A stretch of 64,000 nucleotides of DNA from Ancylostoma caninum (Eukaryota > Nematoda > Chromadorea > Rhabditida > Ancylostomatidae): positions 2,046,001 to 2,110,000 of the forward strand of contig JBAJFG010000362.1 in NCBI GenBank assembly GCA_037903475.1. The letters are read 5' to 3'. Positions 14,561 through 27,241 of the stretch are shown one piece after another (the first letter of the stretch is position 1; every line of letters begins with the position of its first letter). The position numbers and the translations under genes are program-made. The notes under the pieces were generated by a model. The model made no database searches. It had not been told where the DNA came from and saw nothing but the letters and a program-made list of their open reading frames with translations.

Positions 14561-17500
14561 ACATTCTTTGCTCGAATACTGCTTCTAATTTCTGGTAATA
14601 AAGCAAGGGGTGTGGATTTAAAGTGTTGTAGTTTGAGCCATACGATTCTCGCAACCTTTGGCTTCCTCCATGGCGTTCTCTCTAAGCAGCAGATCATGGG
14701 CTAACATGTTAGAGCTGGCTAGAGACAAGGTTCGATCATGATACGTAGCTATGTTTAACATGTCAATCACGGATCTTGTTAGTGATGATGACGTGGAGAA
14801 GGCTAAACGTGGATGTGCGGATGCGCAGACGAACAGAGTGCCGGGACATGGATGATGGAATTTAGTTCCAGAAATTGCCCTGGGTAAATGGAAGTTATGA
14901 GTTTCTGAAAATGAGAGTTTCCAAGTGTGAGGACGTCACTGGGCGTCTGCTTGTCTGAAACGCCATTTCCAACCCGAAATAGTGCCGGTGTTCGAAATTC
15001 TCATACAAACTGAACCGCTCCCAGCTTCTACCCAAACTGAGAACTGCAAGTTTTATGTAATGTGCATTTTCCTTTAGCTTCCCTGCAAACATCACTGCAA
15101 ACACACAGACGACCTGAGCATTTTTGCGGCGTACTCGTTCAGCAAAGACTGCCGCGCCGCTTCAAGATGCGTCGCGTGCTGCCGAATCAGTTTTGATGCC
15201 GTGACCTATACATGCAGGTGACGTTCTGATAAGAATTACCCATTCTGCAGTATCCGCAGACACTTTTTCTTCAAGTGACAGTATCGGTCACGACTGTTTT
15301 TTCTTTTCACATCTGTGCCCGATCGCTGCTCGTCTGTGCTCGTCACCTGACAGCTAGTTGGTTTTGTTTCGAGTGTAATTTTCTGTGGTGAAGTGTAAGT
15401 TATTGGTGGATAAAATCGCTGACGTACTCTACTTCTAAGCATTCCAATAATCAGGTTTCGTTCTCCATATCTCGAAGTCGCTGAGGTATCGATTTTTCTA
15501 TTTATCGATTATCTGTGGCTTGTTCAGGGGCGACTCCAGCGACGCTCCGACCACAATCGATAAGTATCGCGATCGATGTCGTTAGTGACGGCGACCTAGC
15601 GCGCTGTATTCAACGTGGGGTATAGCATCAGAGTACCATGTATATCTTAGGTCACTCTGTCTGTCTCCTGAAGTTGGATGTTTGCTACATAAATTTTTGT
15701 TCTCTTTCTTGAGAATGAAAAAAAACACCTCAATCATACTGGCCAGTACGAAGAAAGTAAACATGGGCATGTCAAGATTTTTTATGGAAAAAAGATTGTC
15801 TCAAACGGAGCACCGGAGGAAGTTAAAGCCTAGTTATTGTAGTTGTGATTGAAAAACTAAAATGTCGTGAAATACCGCTCTTAGCACCGGCACTATCACG
15901 CACTGTAACGCTACTTTGAATTTATTTTGATGTCGGTTTAGTGCTTCACCCTTCTGTTCCGCACGTTCGAAGGGCACATCACCCGAAGAACTAAGAAGAA
16001 AGGAATTTGAAGCATTTCTATCTGAAGAGAATCCTTCGTAAGGCACGTATCATTTCTCTTTAAAAACTGTAACTTCAATTTTCTGGCACGCCACGTCCCA
16101 TTCCAGGCCTGACCGCCTCAGAGCACACTATTCCCTGAAGATAACATCCTTTTTGCCTTTTTATGGATGCACTGTTACCAGCATAGTTAGCTTCCTAGAA
16201 ATGCTCAAGCACTCAAAGGTCATGAGCTCAGAGTTCTCCTTTCTGAACAACTGCTTGGAAAATGTCGTTAGTAATCTATCACGCCGTCAAGTCCATTGTG
16301 GAGAATTTTGTTTTTTTTTTACTGTTAGCTGTTATAATAGTGGTGGAAATATTGCTGCTAAATGCCTGAGATTTCCTGTTCTGTTGTTCCAACGACTCTC
16401 TGTGGGCCCTTTCGCCCCAACGACGCACCTGCTTACGCTACCTGTGAAACAACTTGCGCAGTTGCCTAGCTCAGGTATTATCTGGCTCGAGGATATTTTC
16501 ATTGAAATGCCTGCAAACCAGTTCATCATAAGTACAAAGAAATCATTCGTAGCTCGTCTGAAGTAGTAATGGCTGTATGCAGGCGCATCGTTGAGTTTTA
16601 AGCCGCAGAGATTGGGTGGTTTGGCAGTCTGTTCTCCTTATCGGCAATGTTAGAGACAATGAAGTGTGATTATTCCGGAAAACACGTTATTATCTATTGC
16701 TGGTGTATTGGATTTTGAACACCTTTGACGGATTTCAAGCTTGAGACTCCCTCTCCAGTCCTGCTTTTTCTGCCTTTTCTTCATTATCTTATTTTTCGCT
16801 AGTTTGAATGGTCCCTTCAAGACAATTTTTGAGAAAAGAAACAAATTTGCAGCTATCTTTGCGCTATAATACGGTCAATTCAGCTAATTTTAATGCCCAT
16901 ACATAGTTTCCCCACTGTCTGCTTGATCGAGCGCGGGGCGTGCCGCATTATGAGTTCCCGTAGAAAATCCTAGTCGCAAATCGAGAGCATCACGTGTGTT
17001 TAGTGTTAATTCGTTTATATAATTCGTGACTGTGTGAACTCACATTTGTGAGGGGTGATCGGAACTTCCAGAAATTCGTTCTTTGCTCAATTATGGTGTG
17101 GCAAACAAAACACTGTGATGAACGGCTGGACATAGTTTTACTGGCATTATCTCGTGCCATGTGTTGCCTTCAAAAAAAAATGCATGGAGTATAACTACGC
17201 TATGCTAGTTCACCCGATGTTGTTTCAGATGTTGTTTCATCCGGAGTAACTAGTTGTGAGCACATAACCGAACCCAACCAGCCTAGCAAACCAACTTTCA
17301 CGTCCTGCGTTTCCTAACATTATGTAGTCCTCACAAAACCAATCACACTACCATCGCTCGTTTGCTTGGTTATCGTTTTGTGAATCCCAGCACGGGATTA
17401 ACTGCAATGGGTTAGCAGGATGTTTGGACGAAGAGTACTCATGAATCCTGCTACCGGGAGCAAGATTTGAATTCATGCACAAGTCCTGAACTCTTTTGTT

Positions 17501-18478
17501 TATGGGACACACAGGACAATCCAGTGGATTTCTGGACCCACTCAGCCCGTAGCAGTCTAATTTTCTGCGCATCCACATTTTATTTTTGCCATGATCCTTG
17601 ATTTATACTGTGGCGGCGCGCGTGCCTAGTGCTGCGGAGCATACTACGCATATGACATGAGATTGGCAATCAGAATATCCTAGCTGACCAGGTTTTTTTT
17701 TTCAGGAAGAAAAACAGTACTGCGAGAAGTGCTGTCATAGCAAGCAAAAAATCGTTGTGTTTCATGCACAATACACGGAAATCCTTCCAGAATGTCGCAA
17801 TTTCGAATAAAAATGATGCCAGCAGAAAACTCGATGATATCTTGAAGAGTGGTCCCTCATAGAGGTCATTCTCCAGCCCAGATTTTATGTGAATTCTTCT
17901 TCAAGGCCGCTGAAAAAGACCACAGGTTGCCGATTGTCCCTTCGATTCAGCCTCAAGGCCATGATTGCGCCGACCAGGAAAAACCACTATTCACTTCTTT
18001 GCGATGTCCACGCAGCGCTGTAAAAATGCGCTGTGATAACGGCGCCAGGCATCCCCGCACGTTCTCTCGAGTGAGTCACGCTGATTACTGAGTGTTTTCT
18101 CCTTGAAATAAATTTCAGAGTGCATTTGCACCACGTGACTTCATTCCGTTGTTTTTCAGCTATTCTTAGAACTTTTCCACATTCTTCATGCTTTATTCGA
18201 AGAGTCTTCCTTTACCATATTCGTTATAGTACTAAAGCGGTGCAAGCGTACTTACTTGTGTTCATTGACGAATGCTAAGTTAATCATTCAGAGACAGTTG
18301 CCCACTGTCTGCACCGAAATCACGGAGAAATGGTTCGCAGCTGCGTCGCGGTCACTTTGGACGTTTACCAACGCCAAAAAAGTCAATAGAGCATAGCTTT
18401 AGCAACAAGCATAGCACTAGTATTTATTCTTCTACTTGCTATCAATTCTAGGCTCTGCCAACGAGCCAATAACGCCGC
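14561..18478. other. No gene recognised
   Basis: AT-rich sequence with scattered ORFs below 140 codons that show no family likeness or consistent splice frame. The longest (16153-16566, plus) has an unremarkable composition with poly-T coding. Confidence 0.5.
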
Positions 18479-18990
18479 ACCACTACCGCCAGCGAATGTC
18501 CTGAGTTTACGGACATCTAATACCCAGTCGCACTCCTGACCAATGTCCAGGCAGGCTAGTAGAGTGGTCCTTCTCAGCATTATCTGAATGTAGTGACTTC
18601 GGAAGTCAATCCATTTGCTTATTCCAAGGGTTGCACGCTTCAAAAGAGTTGCAGACGAGTTCTGTGTATACCCTGATGTGAAAGACTTTTATTCTTTTTC
18701 TTTCCCATTTGTTGAAAGATTACCAGACCTAATTGATACCGAAGGACCGCAGTAGAAGGTGTGCTGATCGCTTTAACCAGAACTTCTTCTGATGCAGTCC
18801 CTCTGGGTCCTTCGACACAGACGATCCCTTCGGAAGATTTTCTAAATAGAGCTTCGGGATCGAATGTATTTTATTCATCTTTTAGTCATAGTATTGTCTG
18901 CTGCTTGCATTTATCGGCCACACCCCCGAGCAGGTCGGGTATTAGATGTCCCGCATCGCAAACCAATGTCCTGCATCGCGGAAGTGGTCT
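18479..18990. repeat. Dispersed repeat family B (copy 1, with empty MITE site)
   Basis: Blocks such as tttacggacatct, tacccagtc, aaccagaact, catcttttagtcatag, ttgtctgctgcttg and tattagatgtcccgca recur in the same order at 38565-39215. The TA at 18867-18868 is the unoccupied equivalent of the MITE insertion at 38895. The family is not identified; it may be a retroelement tail. Confidence 0.75.
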
Positions 18991-20896
18991 CCATCGGCTA
19001 GACATGCTGAATGAACAGTTCTCATGCAATGGGGGGGGGGGGTTCTGCAGTTATGACCCCCTCCCCCCCCGTACATGCGTACCCAGACCGCTACACGGGT
19101 GCACAACTGGTGTGGACACAGCAAACCACTGCTTTGTTTAGAAAACAAGTCCCACGTGAACCGCACATGTTTGAGAGGCGATCTTTCATCCATAACATTT
19201 GAATAGGTGTTGTGGAGTATTACTACTGCTACTCTATTTTCACCGCAGCTCTTCCCCCTGGTATCCAAATCAGGAATTTCATGATGTTTTGCAAGCCACT
19301 CTGCCGGCTTCGCTTTACATTTGGCTGCAAATGTTTGGGCGTTATTGGTTCCATTTTTGAAACTATAATCAATAATTATTTATAATTTTTACCACTAAGG
19401 CTAAATAATGACGAAGAATAGCGAAATGTTCAATTGAACACTGACAAAGCTGTGAAAGATTCTGTCGTTCAGGTCACAGTCCACGAAGGATGGAGTATTG
19501 TCCACTTTCCTAAAATGGACAAAAATTTAAGGAAGGGAAAATCAACTCGTGCACGGCATAAGGAGCGAGTAAAAAACGAATAATTAAATTATTTTTGTAA
19601 GTGATTCAGAAACTAGTTCGAAAAACTCAAATATCACTAAGAAGAGAAAGTGCTGCAACTCTCCTTATTTTACCTCCAGAGCTGTATTGTTTCAAACATC
19701 TAAATTTTTGACTTAGTCGAAGTTGAATATTTGAATTGAACTCGAGAAATACGTTTCTCCATCCTAAGCAGCACCCGTGGATGTACACTCATGTCTGTGC
19801 ACAGATTTCCCATGCCATGAAGCTACATAAGGCACTGTCGTTTCTCTGATTTATGAATTATTATAGGTAATAGATGAGGAGATGTCCCATTTCAAATGTT
19901 TTCTGAGGTATATGTAGTTATCTCCCCTCCATGGAAGTTGAGGTTAGAATGTGTTCGCTTTTGCGCTATACTTTCAAAAATTTACCAACTTTCCGTCCAC
20001 AAAAAGTGTGTATTTTCTAAAAGATGCTCCTCACATCCGCAAAAGGAATACCCTAATAGTAGAAAACCATTTCTATCGCAACTACCTCCACAACAATGGA
20101 GGCGAAGCGCTATCTCAATGCTGCCTCAATTATTCGGGTCGTGCTGATAAGATTACGATACTTTCCAAAAACTGTTGGACCATCAAAGGCGGAAATGAAG
20201 ACGAGGCGGAATCAAAGTTACCTTCCATGAGCAAATTTTTCTTCAAAAACTTTGTCGGATAATTAATATTTGGAAATTGCTGATGATGGAAATAAGACGT
20301 TCTAGCTTAAGGACGAGTTGGAGTGCTGACAATCGTCTCACTTTCGAGAGGAAAAGAAGAAACAGATAAAGCCCTCCAGGTTTTTCATCTGCTCTTGAGC
20401 TGGCTGTGACCTCTTTGACCATCATTACGAGGTATCAGCTAGTCAGTGCCGGCGCTTTTTGTTAGACAATGTCGTCCTACTGCTCTCATAACATAAGTTA
20501 TTTTTCTGTAGTTTGCTCATTCTAACATGGGTAATTAAATACCCACTTTGATTTCACTCGGAATTCCCCAAAAACCTCGTGTTTCTGGATGAATTTGTGT
20601 ACACTTCCCGGCGTCGATCGAAGATCAGTTTTTCCGCAGTGGCCTTCACAAGTGGCGCCACATGGCCTCATCAGAGTCGGCGATGTCCCGCAGCAGACCA
20701 GTTTTCTTTCCAAGCGTTCTCGATCGTCATCAGTGGTGTGTTTGCACTGCTCGAAAACAATAGGGATTCCCCGTAGATTCTTCTGATTCAGCTTGCAAAG
20801 TCAACTAGTAAGTGAAGAATTTATTGCCGCTTGATTCTGCGACGATATATATCACAGTAAATTCTCACCGTAATTGCCATTATGTGTTAGAAATAC

Positions 20897-21037
20897 CTCA
20901 GACAATTTTTCGGAAGAACCGCAGCAGAAAACAGTCTGCTGCGGTCCTTCCGAAAATTTTTATCTCTTCGTCTCTCGCTTGTTAACCACATAAGCGCGAT
21001 CTCTTTCTGCTCCGGTCCTTCCGACAATTTGTCTGAG
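20897..21037. repeat. Nested hairpin MITE
   Basis: The arm ctcagacaatttttcggaag plus ccgcagcag occurs once on the left and twice inverted on the right (20942-20961 and 21006-21037). Either right arm can pair with the left one. Confidence 0.8.
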
Positions 21038-21405
21038 ACCATATCGTTAACGAAAATCACTAGTACAGTGTCATCGATGCCATTCAGTATTTAGTATTTA
21101 TACCTTTGTCTATACCAAAAGTCTTAGAAAGTTGAAATGACTAAATCATATCTGTCCAAGGAATGATTTAATTGTTCCAGAACTGTTATTTTTCATTTTC
21201 TTTCGTATGTTCTCGCAAAGCTTATCAATTTTGGAAGTATGTAGTGCACAGCTTGAAATACTCGAGCTGTATTTTTTTTTTCAGAAAAAATTGTTACAAT
21301 CATAATTGTATTATATTTTTATTCGTATCATTTTGTTTGCATCTTTTTCAATTCGAAGTCTCAACCATTCGTCAAACGTTTGTTTCAAACAAACAACTAG
21401 ATTAT

Positions 21406-21599
21406 ACAGGAAGCTCCAAATGTCCGCAGTCAAGAGGGGCGTGGCCACAGTGCGGCTCCCTGATCAGACAAAGGCGCTCTCTATGCTGCCTCTGGCTTCT
21501 CTGACTCTGCAGACAACCGGTGGCAGCACGCAGAGCGCCTGTGTCTCTGTCTAAAGCCGCGTCGTGGCCACGCCCCTCTTGACTGCGGACATTTGGAGC
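21406..21599. repeat. MITE with about 35-bp terminal inverted repeats
   Basis: The left end gctccaaatgtccgcagtca and aggggcgtggccac is mirrored at 21564-21599. The interior is GC-rich (about 120 bp). A truncated copy sits at 10931-10988. The ORFs inside are mirror products of the repeats. Confidence 0.85.
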
Positions 21600-24440
21600 C
21601 AGAATCAACGGGGATGGCCATGGGAGCTTTGTAAGCACAATTCCCTTGTAGGATGCAAAAGTTCCACTGCGCTTTTTCTCCAATCATGAGTCAGTCTTTT
21701 GAAACATCACTTGGAAGGCTAATCCTGTATTCTGCGGTCTTCTTTCCAATGAGAGTGACTTAAAAACTTAATAATTACTAATCGCAAACAATTTCGAATA
21801 TCAGTGGAGGAGACCACATGCTCGTATCAGTTACCCAGGTGGTAGACTGTTTTCGTTGGCCAGTGTTAGCGTCAAACTATACGTACACTGTAGGCTAGCG
21901 CTAGTAATCTGTTTGTTTTGATACCGTTTTGGGCTTAGGTTCAATCACGAGTATACTGTGAATTTTTTTCGATTTGATATTGTTTTGTGTTGATATGTTT
22001 TCCACGTAATCTTTGAATTCTTACTTTTTTTTGTTCTTCCTTCGTTCCCGAGAAAATAACGGGAATAAAGAAAATAACGGGTGGAATATTTTGCGAAAAC
22101 CATGCAACGATCTTCAGATGATCTAAAATGATGGCGTAAATTTTACTGCTACTTTATCAACCTAGCCGTGTTTTGCTCATGTCTTTTTACAAAAAATTAT
22201 TTCATACTTGAGATAAGAAGGAAGTAATGCCTTAGCACCGGTTTTACCAGAAGAAAAACACACTGATCTCTGGTTCTGGCCCATTTTTTTTATTCGTCAA
22301 GACTGCGCTCATAGTGGGATTAAACAGCCATATTTCAAACATGTCCATCACATGATACACATGTGAGCATCACGTGTGAAACACGTTTTTCCATTTGTAA
22401 CTTTATACTTTTCCATCCGCTTTTCTCGTAGTTCTTTGACTTTCTTTTTGCCGAAGCTGAAGGATCGAAAATACTAGAACTACTTTTTTCTAAAACATTA
22501 TTAGCCTATAGAGACTTTTTTTTGAGAATAGAGAAAAAAAAGAGAAAAGTACCCCACAGTGTAATTAGTGCCGAATGAAAACCCAGTAAATCCTGTCAAT
22601 TTAATCAATAGTACAGAGACCAATTCGAGAAAAAAAATCCACAAATTAGAAGATAAGGAACCCCTACATTCCTTTTTGTTTTATTTCAAGGCTACATTTG
22701 TCTGTCTTCTTGTCTATCTGTCTCTCTCCCTGTCTGTCGGGTCAATTTTTTTATTCGAAGCATTCGCAATCGAATATTCGACTCTACACCGATCTTTGCT
22801 CGATTTTTTTTCTTGCATCGGTACATGTGTACTAAATCGGGTGCGCTGCTCCACTGCAGCTGCTACGCCCAAAGCCACTTGGTCCCTGGTGCCCGTGACT
22901 GCTCAGTTCTGTGCACGTGAATGTTCACGTGATAGCCACATGATCTCCGCCTATGAGGTCACGCCCAGCTCCTAGAAGGATTTAGCGAGCACTGCGAAGC
23001 CGTCGCCAGACGATGGTTGTGGTTTTTTTAGTTATAGAGCTGAGAGCGCTTGTGGCATAGCTGCGTTAGTTTTTTTTTTCTGGCTTGTTGTCGCGTTTTT
23101 CGCTGGTTTAACATCGTATTACATACATTAGTTGAGAGAAAACTCCCAGTATTGGAACTAGAGCTACTTACCCAGGAGTTCCTTTTCTGCCTTTATTCAT
23201 TTTTTTTCTACACTTGAAGTGTGCTAATCCCACTTTTCTCGAAATTTTACTCGAAGTTACTTATTTCTCAAATTATTTCTTATTTCTTAATTTCTCAAGT
23301 TTACTTATTGAAATAGTGGTAGAGTTGATTTGCAGATTACTGAACAAACCCCTATGTAGGTGATAGCGCAACGAGTTAAAATAGCATTAGTAGGGTTTTT
23401 CACATCTGAAATAAGTTGTTTACTGTGTCATCGCATCCTAGAGAATCATATGAATACGTAGAACATACTATATCATCATTATGTACATAGAACAAAGAAA
23501 ATTAACACTTTCCCGCGATAATACTCACGTGGACGCTATTGCCAATGTGATCTTTTTGGTGTACGCCAGCTCCAGCTTACCCAGGCTATGTAACTTTGAC
23601 ATACGCACCTGACATCCGCGTGACGGGACTTACGAAAATCGAGACGTGTGGTCAGGCGCTTGGAAAAAACAGTATCCAGCCTTCGTGGACTTCTCGAAGG
23701 TTACCTGATGGCTGCCATTAACGCCTAGCGGCTTCTTTCCCGCTATATTAGTAAAGGATTAACGAAATTTTGAATTTTTTCCCATGCACAGTAAATGTGG
23801 ACAGTAGCCTTTACCAGCAAAGTTTCAAACATCCTACAGATCCTTGTTGGTGTGGTTCTTATGGATCTTCGTGGAAATCTGGCACTAGAAACCAGTCTCC
23901 CTTCTCTGCTAAAACCATGCATGTTACAGCAGTAACACCTCTACATAGTCACTTTCTTCAGAACAAGTTTCATTCACTGTAAGCTTCGCTAGCTAAGTGA
24001 TCGAAGATCGAGGAATGTGACTAACTCCTAGCGTATTTTTAGCTCATACTTTTGCAAGCGGAGTATTTTTAAGATAGAATCTCTGTCATAGCGTTTGCAA
24101 AGAGGTGTAATCATCAAAATACTTTATTAATGTTAGTGTTAATTGCATTTCTAATTTGATTAGTATGTTTAGAACCTATCTTTGAAGATTTAGCTGTTTT
24201 GTAAAGTCTTAGTTGCTATCTGTACAGTTATTTTCTCCTAGTGTTGATGGGAAATATTTGCTCAACTAGTGACCTAAGAGCTTATCAGGTTCTATTTGTG
24301 CTCCGTCACATGTTGTTCAAGGCTAACAGCAGTTGGTGCTAAGCCCCGCCCATGCCCATCTATGATTGGTTAATTTTAGTAATTTTTAAAGGGTGCCTTA
24401 TGTTCCACAGTCTCATTAACTGAGTTTCTAGTCGATTTTC
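21600..24440. other. No gene recognised
   Basis: AT-rich, low-complexity sequence. The ORF at 22568-22975 (plus) is partly poly-Leu/Ser/Phe from pyrimidine runs. Its last third is more protein-like, but I found no splice context or family for it. Confidence 0.45.
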
Positions 24441-24454
24441 TTGTGAAGTACCTT

Positions 24455-24625
24455 CATTCATCCATTCGACCACAAATCCATCCGCTCATTCCATTCACCC
24501 ATTCATTCATTCATTCTCAAAATTTATCATTCATTTTATCGTTTTTCCTTCATCTGTGCATCGAAATCGCAACTGTTCACTCGCCTATTCAGTCATTCGT
24601 TCATTCACCCAATCATTTATTCATT
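24455..24625. repeat. Degenerate ATTC/CATT microsatellite
   Basis: Imperfect attcattcattc runs occupy the stretch directly upstream of the small gene at 24643. They lie in its promoter or a 5' intron. Confidence 0.8.
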
Positions 24626-24642
24626 TTTACAGAAATTCCACA

Positions 24643-24864
24643 ATGTTCGAGCGGTTTCTGCGAATTTTCATCTTCATCTTCTATTTATTTGATACTGTAT
24701 TTGCCTCTTATGAAAAGAATAATAATGGAAAAGGTAAGGCTTTAGATGAGCTACTATTAGTTTACCCTTCATTGATCGTATCGATTGTTTCAGATATGAG
24801 GAAGATTAGACCTCGGGCCCTGAACAGACCGGTGCAGATGGATCAATTTGTGATGCCATCTTAA
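24643..24864 (+). CDS. Small secreted peptide precursor (53 aa, two exons)
   Basis: Exon 1 is 24643-24733 and exon 2 is 24794-24864. The donor is AAG|GTAAGG and the acceptor TTTCAG, with a phase-1 intron of 60 bp. The protein begins with a very hydrophobic signal peptide (MFERFLRIFIFIFYLFDTVF, then A) followed by about 32 polar residues: SYEKNNNGK, DMRKIRPRALNRPVQMDQFV and MPS. There are no Cys residues, and basic KIR/PR sites are possible processing points, so a neuropeptide-like or other secreted peptide is possible. A TTTTTACAG acceptor ends ten bases before the ATG, a typical position for spliced-leader trans-splicing. AATAAA follows at 24974-24979. The function is unknown. Confidence 0.6.
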   Translation: MFERFLRIFIFIFYLFDTVFASYEKNNNGKGKALDELLLVYPSLIVSIVSDMRKIRPRALNRPVQMDQFVMPS

Positions 24865-25106
24865 TTCTTCATGTGCAACTATATATATTAATCGACATTT
24901 GATAACCGATATTTTGTTGGATATTGCATTTTACTGCTGCATATATACTGGTTCCATTTACACGTGTACTATTAATAAATGAACTGAAATACTATGTCAA
25001 TTTCGTACACTCTGGATAAATGAGCATTTCTCGTGATCAGTCTGTGAGCCACACGCGTTGCAATTGGACGGACGCACGTTGCGCAACAGCGGAATAGCTT
25101 TAGCCA

Positions 25107-25170
25107 ACACGTGCCAATGCGTATCAGGACAGCGGTTTTGCCGCTGTCCTGACACACATTAACACGTATT
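25107..25170. repeat. Hairpin with 12-bp perfect core
   Basis: TCAGGACAGCGG and its complement flank a five-base loop (TTTTG). Pairing extends imperfectly to about 28 bp per arm. It could be a short foldback repeat or a microRNA-like hairpin; neither is shown. Confidence 0.7.
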
Positions 25171-26042
25171 GCGTCGTTCCTAGATCAGTAGAGTCGTCAG
25201 GAGAGGTAGAAGTACCACTTACAGGGGACTCCAACCGTCGAGGTGCCCGTGGACTGGCACCGCTCTGTATATGCTGTGAATCTGATCATTATTTCGTAGT
25301 GGACGCGTTCCAGTTTCTAAGCTGCAAGGGCTGGGTTTCGCCAGGTATACGTCATATACGTTGGCTCACGACTGATATACATAGTGCGATTGAGAATATA
25401 ATTACACATCGAAGTATGCAACCACTTGTTTTGTAATCTGCGCCCTGTCGATGATATGTATAATCCAGAAATTTTAACGAACATTTTAAAAGAAAAAAAT
25501 CTAGTAATGAACGTCTTTCATTCTGGAGAATGGTAGTGCCCCATTTAGTATTGAATTTGTGTTCAGAGTGTGAAGAGTGCTTCGACGGTTTTTTATTCGA
25601 ATAGCTTTCGGCACTTTCACTTCCGTCATATCTTATCAAGTAACAATATAGTACAATACGGCACAGGACTGTAAGTGGAAACACTGTCTTCACCCACCGG
25701 TATTCCTGGCAGAGGGCGAACTGTGAGATCGTGTCGGAACTAGAACGGGTGTTAAAGAGGCTGCAATACTGTAATCGTCTCTCAGTATCATGCCTCCTCC
25801 GCCTTCTTATAGATCAAGCGATCAATTTGAGTGTCTCTTCTAGTTCATCCCTATTATTTATCTCTGGCTTGTAGCTTTTTATTTCCTTCGCTTCCATTTC
25901 TTTCCAGAGAGCAGTGTAACCTTAAGTGCTCGTCGATGCTCATCTAGCCGCTTTTTCAGTGGGCTCTCACTTCTCCTACGTACTGTTGATCGCATCCACC
26001 ACATTTAATCAGGTATACTGTCCCACGTAAGTGGCAGATCTT

Positions 26043-27241
26043 GGGTGCGATTCATTAACGCTGACCAGCTTAGCGCGCTAGCCGCTGGCTAGTAAACCAG
26101 CTCGCTAGCGTAACCACAGGGCAGACGCAACCTGCGATGCATTAGCGTGCACGGGTTAAGGTTGTTAACCAGCCAGCAGCCCCTCAATAACTGTGTAATG
26201 TTAAAAATAATGTTGACTTGCCATATTTCTGTAGAATCACTTTTTTCCATACTTTATTACATAGTTTCATTATTAGTACCTAAATATTACACACTTTTGT
26301 ATTGGAGTGAGACACTTATTGTACATTTTACATGGGAATATTCGACTATTCAAAATACATTAGAATTCGTCAATGACTCGAAAACCAAGAACTTTCGACT
26401 ATTTCAAACATTAATAAGTAGACGGCATACCCGGCTTCGCTCGGGTGTTTTGCTACTCCGGCTACTTCGTACATACATACACACACGCACAGACATTCTT
26501 CTTTATATATACAGATTTCTAGAATATTCCATTTTTTCAGTTGCTCGAATAATACACTTTATTAAACGTATGTGTGAACAAATTATTCGAATATTGGATC
26601 TTCGGTCGCTCGAATGAATGAACAGTTCAAAAAACCAACTTTATTTTGTGAACGTCAACAGTTATTTCAGATTTTACAACCCTCTTCATTATCGTAAATT
26701 TATGGAAATTTAATTCAAACCGACGCCACACCTGACCTCCTGCAATACATTTCCTCTTTAGATATCATCACAACAGTATCCTGGTTTCTAGTTAAGTTTC
26801 AAATGTCTGGATTTTTATTGCTAACGACTTCATCACTTCTCTAATATTATGAGTTTTATCTAAAGTCTTCGCTTTTACTCACAGTTTAAAAATTCGAAAA
26901 TCACTAACCATAAGATCACTGCGCGCATTCAGTTGATTCTATTCGTGAAAAATTTCATTTTTTCACGAAAAGCCAGCTTTAGACAAAAATTGTGTAGCAG
27001 AAAATGGCATCAAGCTCGGAAAGCAGTTATGAGCTAGTGGCATTCAATTAAGTCGAAATAGAGCAATTTTCTAAGCAATTTTCCTATTGCTAACTGCTAG
27101 CCGGACCTTCAGACGTTCGGTTGGAATTGGCCCGTTGGTGACCTGCCGGTGACCAACCTGCGCTCTCGTGAATCGCAGCTAGCGCCACACCGGCCTCAAA
27201 CCAGGCCGTAGCCAAAGCTTACGCGTTAATGAATCGCACCC
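26043..27241. mobile_element. 1.2-kb non-autonomous TIR DNA transposon
   Basis: The ends are perfect 19-bp inverted repeats (GGGTGCGATTCATTAACGC at 26043-26061; complement at 27223-27241), flanked by CTT on both sides (26040-26042, 27242-27244), a probable 3-bp target duplication. The interior has a strong acccggcttcgctcgggt palindrome near 26430. Its only long ORF (26147-26617, plus) has no transposase features, so the element probably moves with a helper. Confidence 0.8.

Noticed and set aside
16153..16566. 137-codon plus ORF
   Set aside because: Starts in poly-T-rich sequence, no splice context, poly-Phe run, no domain.
22568..22975. 135-codon plus ORF
   Set aside because: The middle is made of pyrimidine runs read as Leu/Ser/Phe. 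The C-terminal third looks better but has no supporting signal.
26147..26617. 156-codon ORF inside the 1.2-kb TIR element
   Set aside because: Dominated by Leu/Ile/Tyr from AT-rich sequence; no transposase motif.
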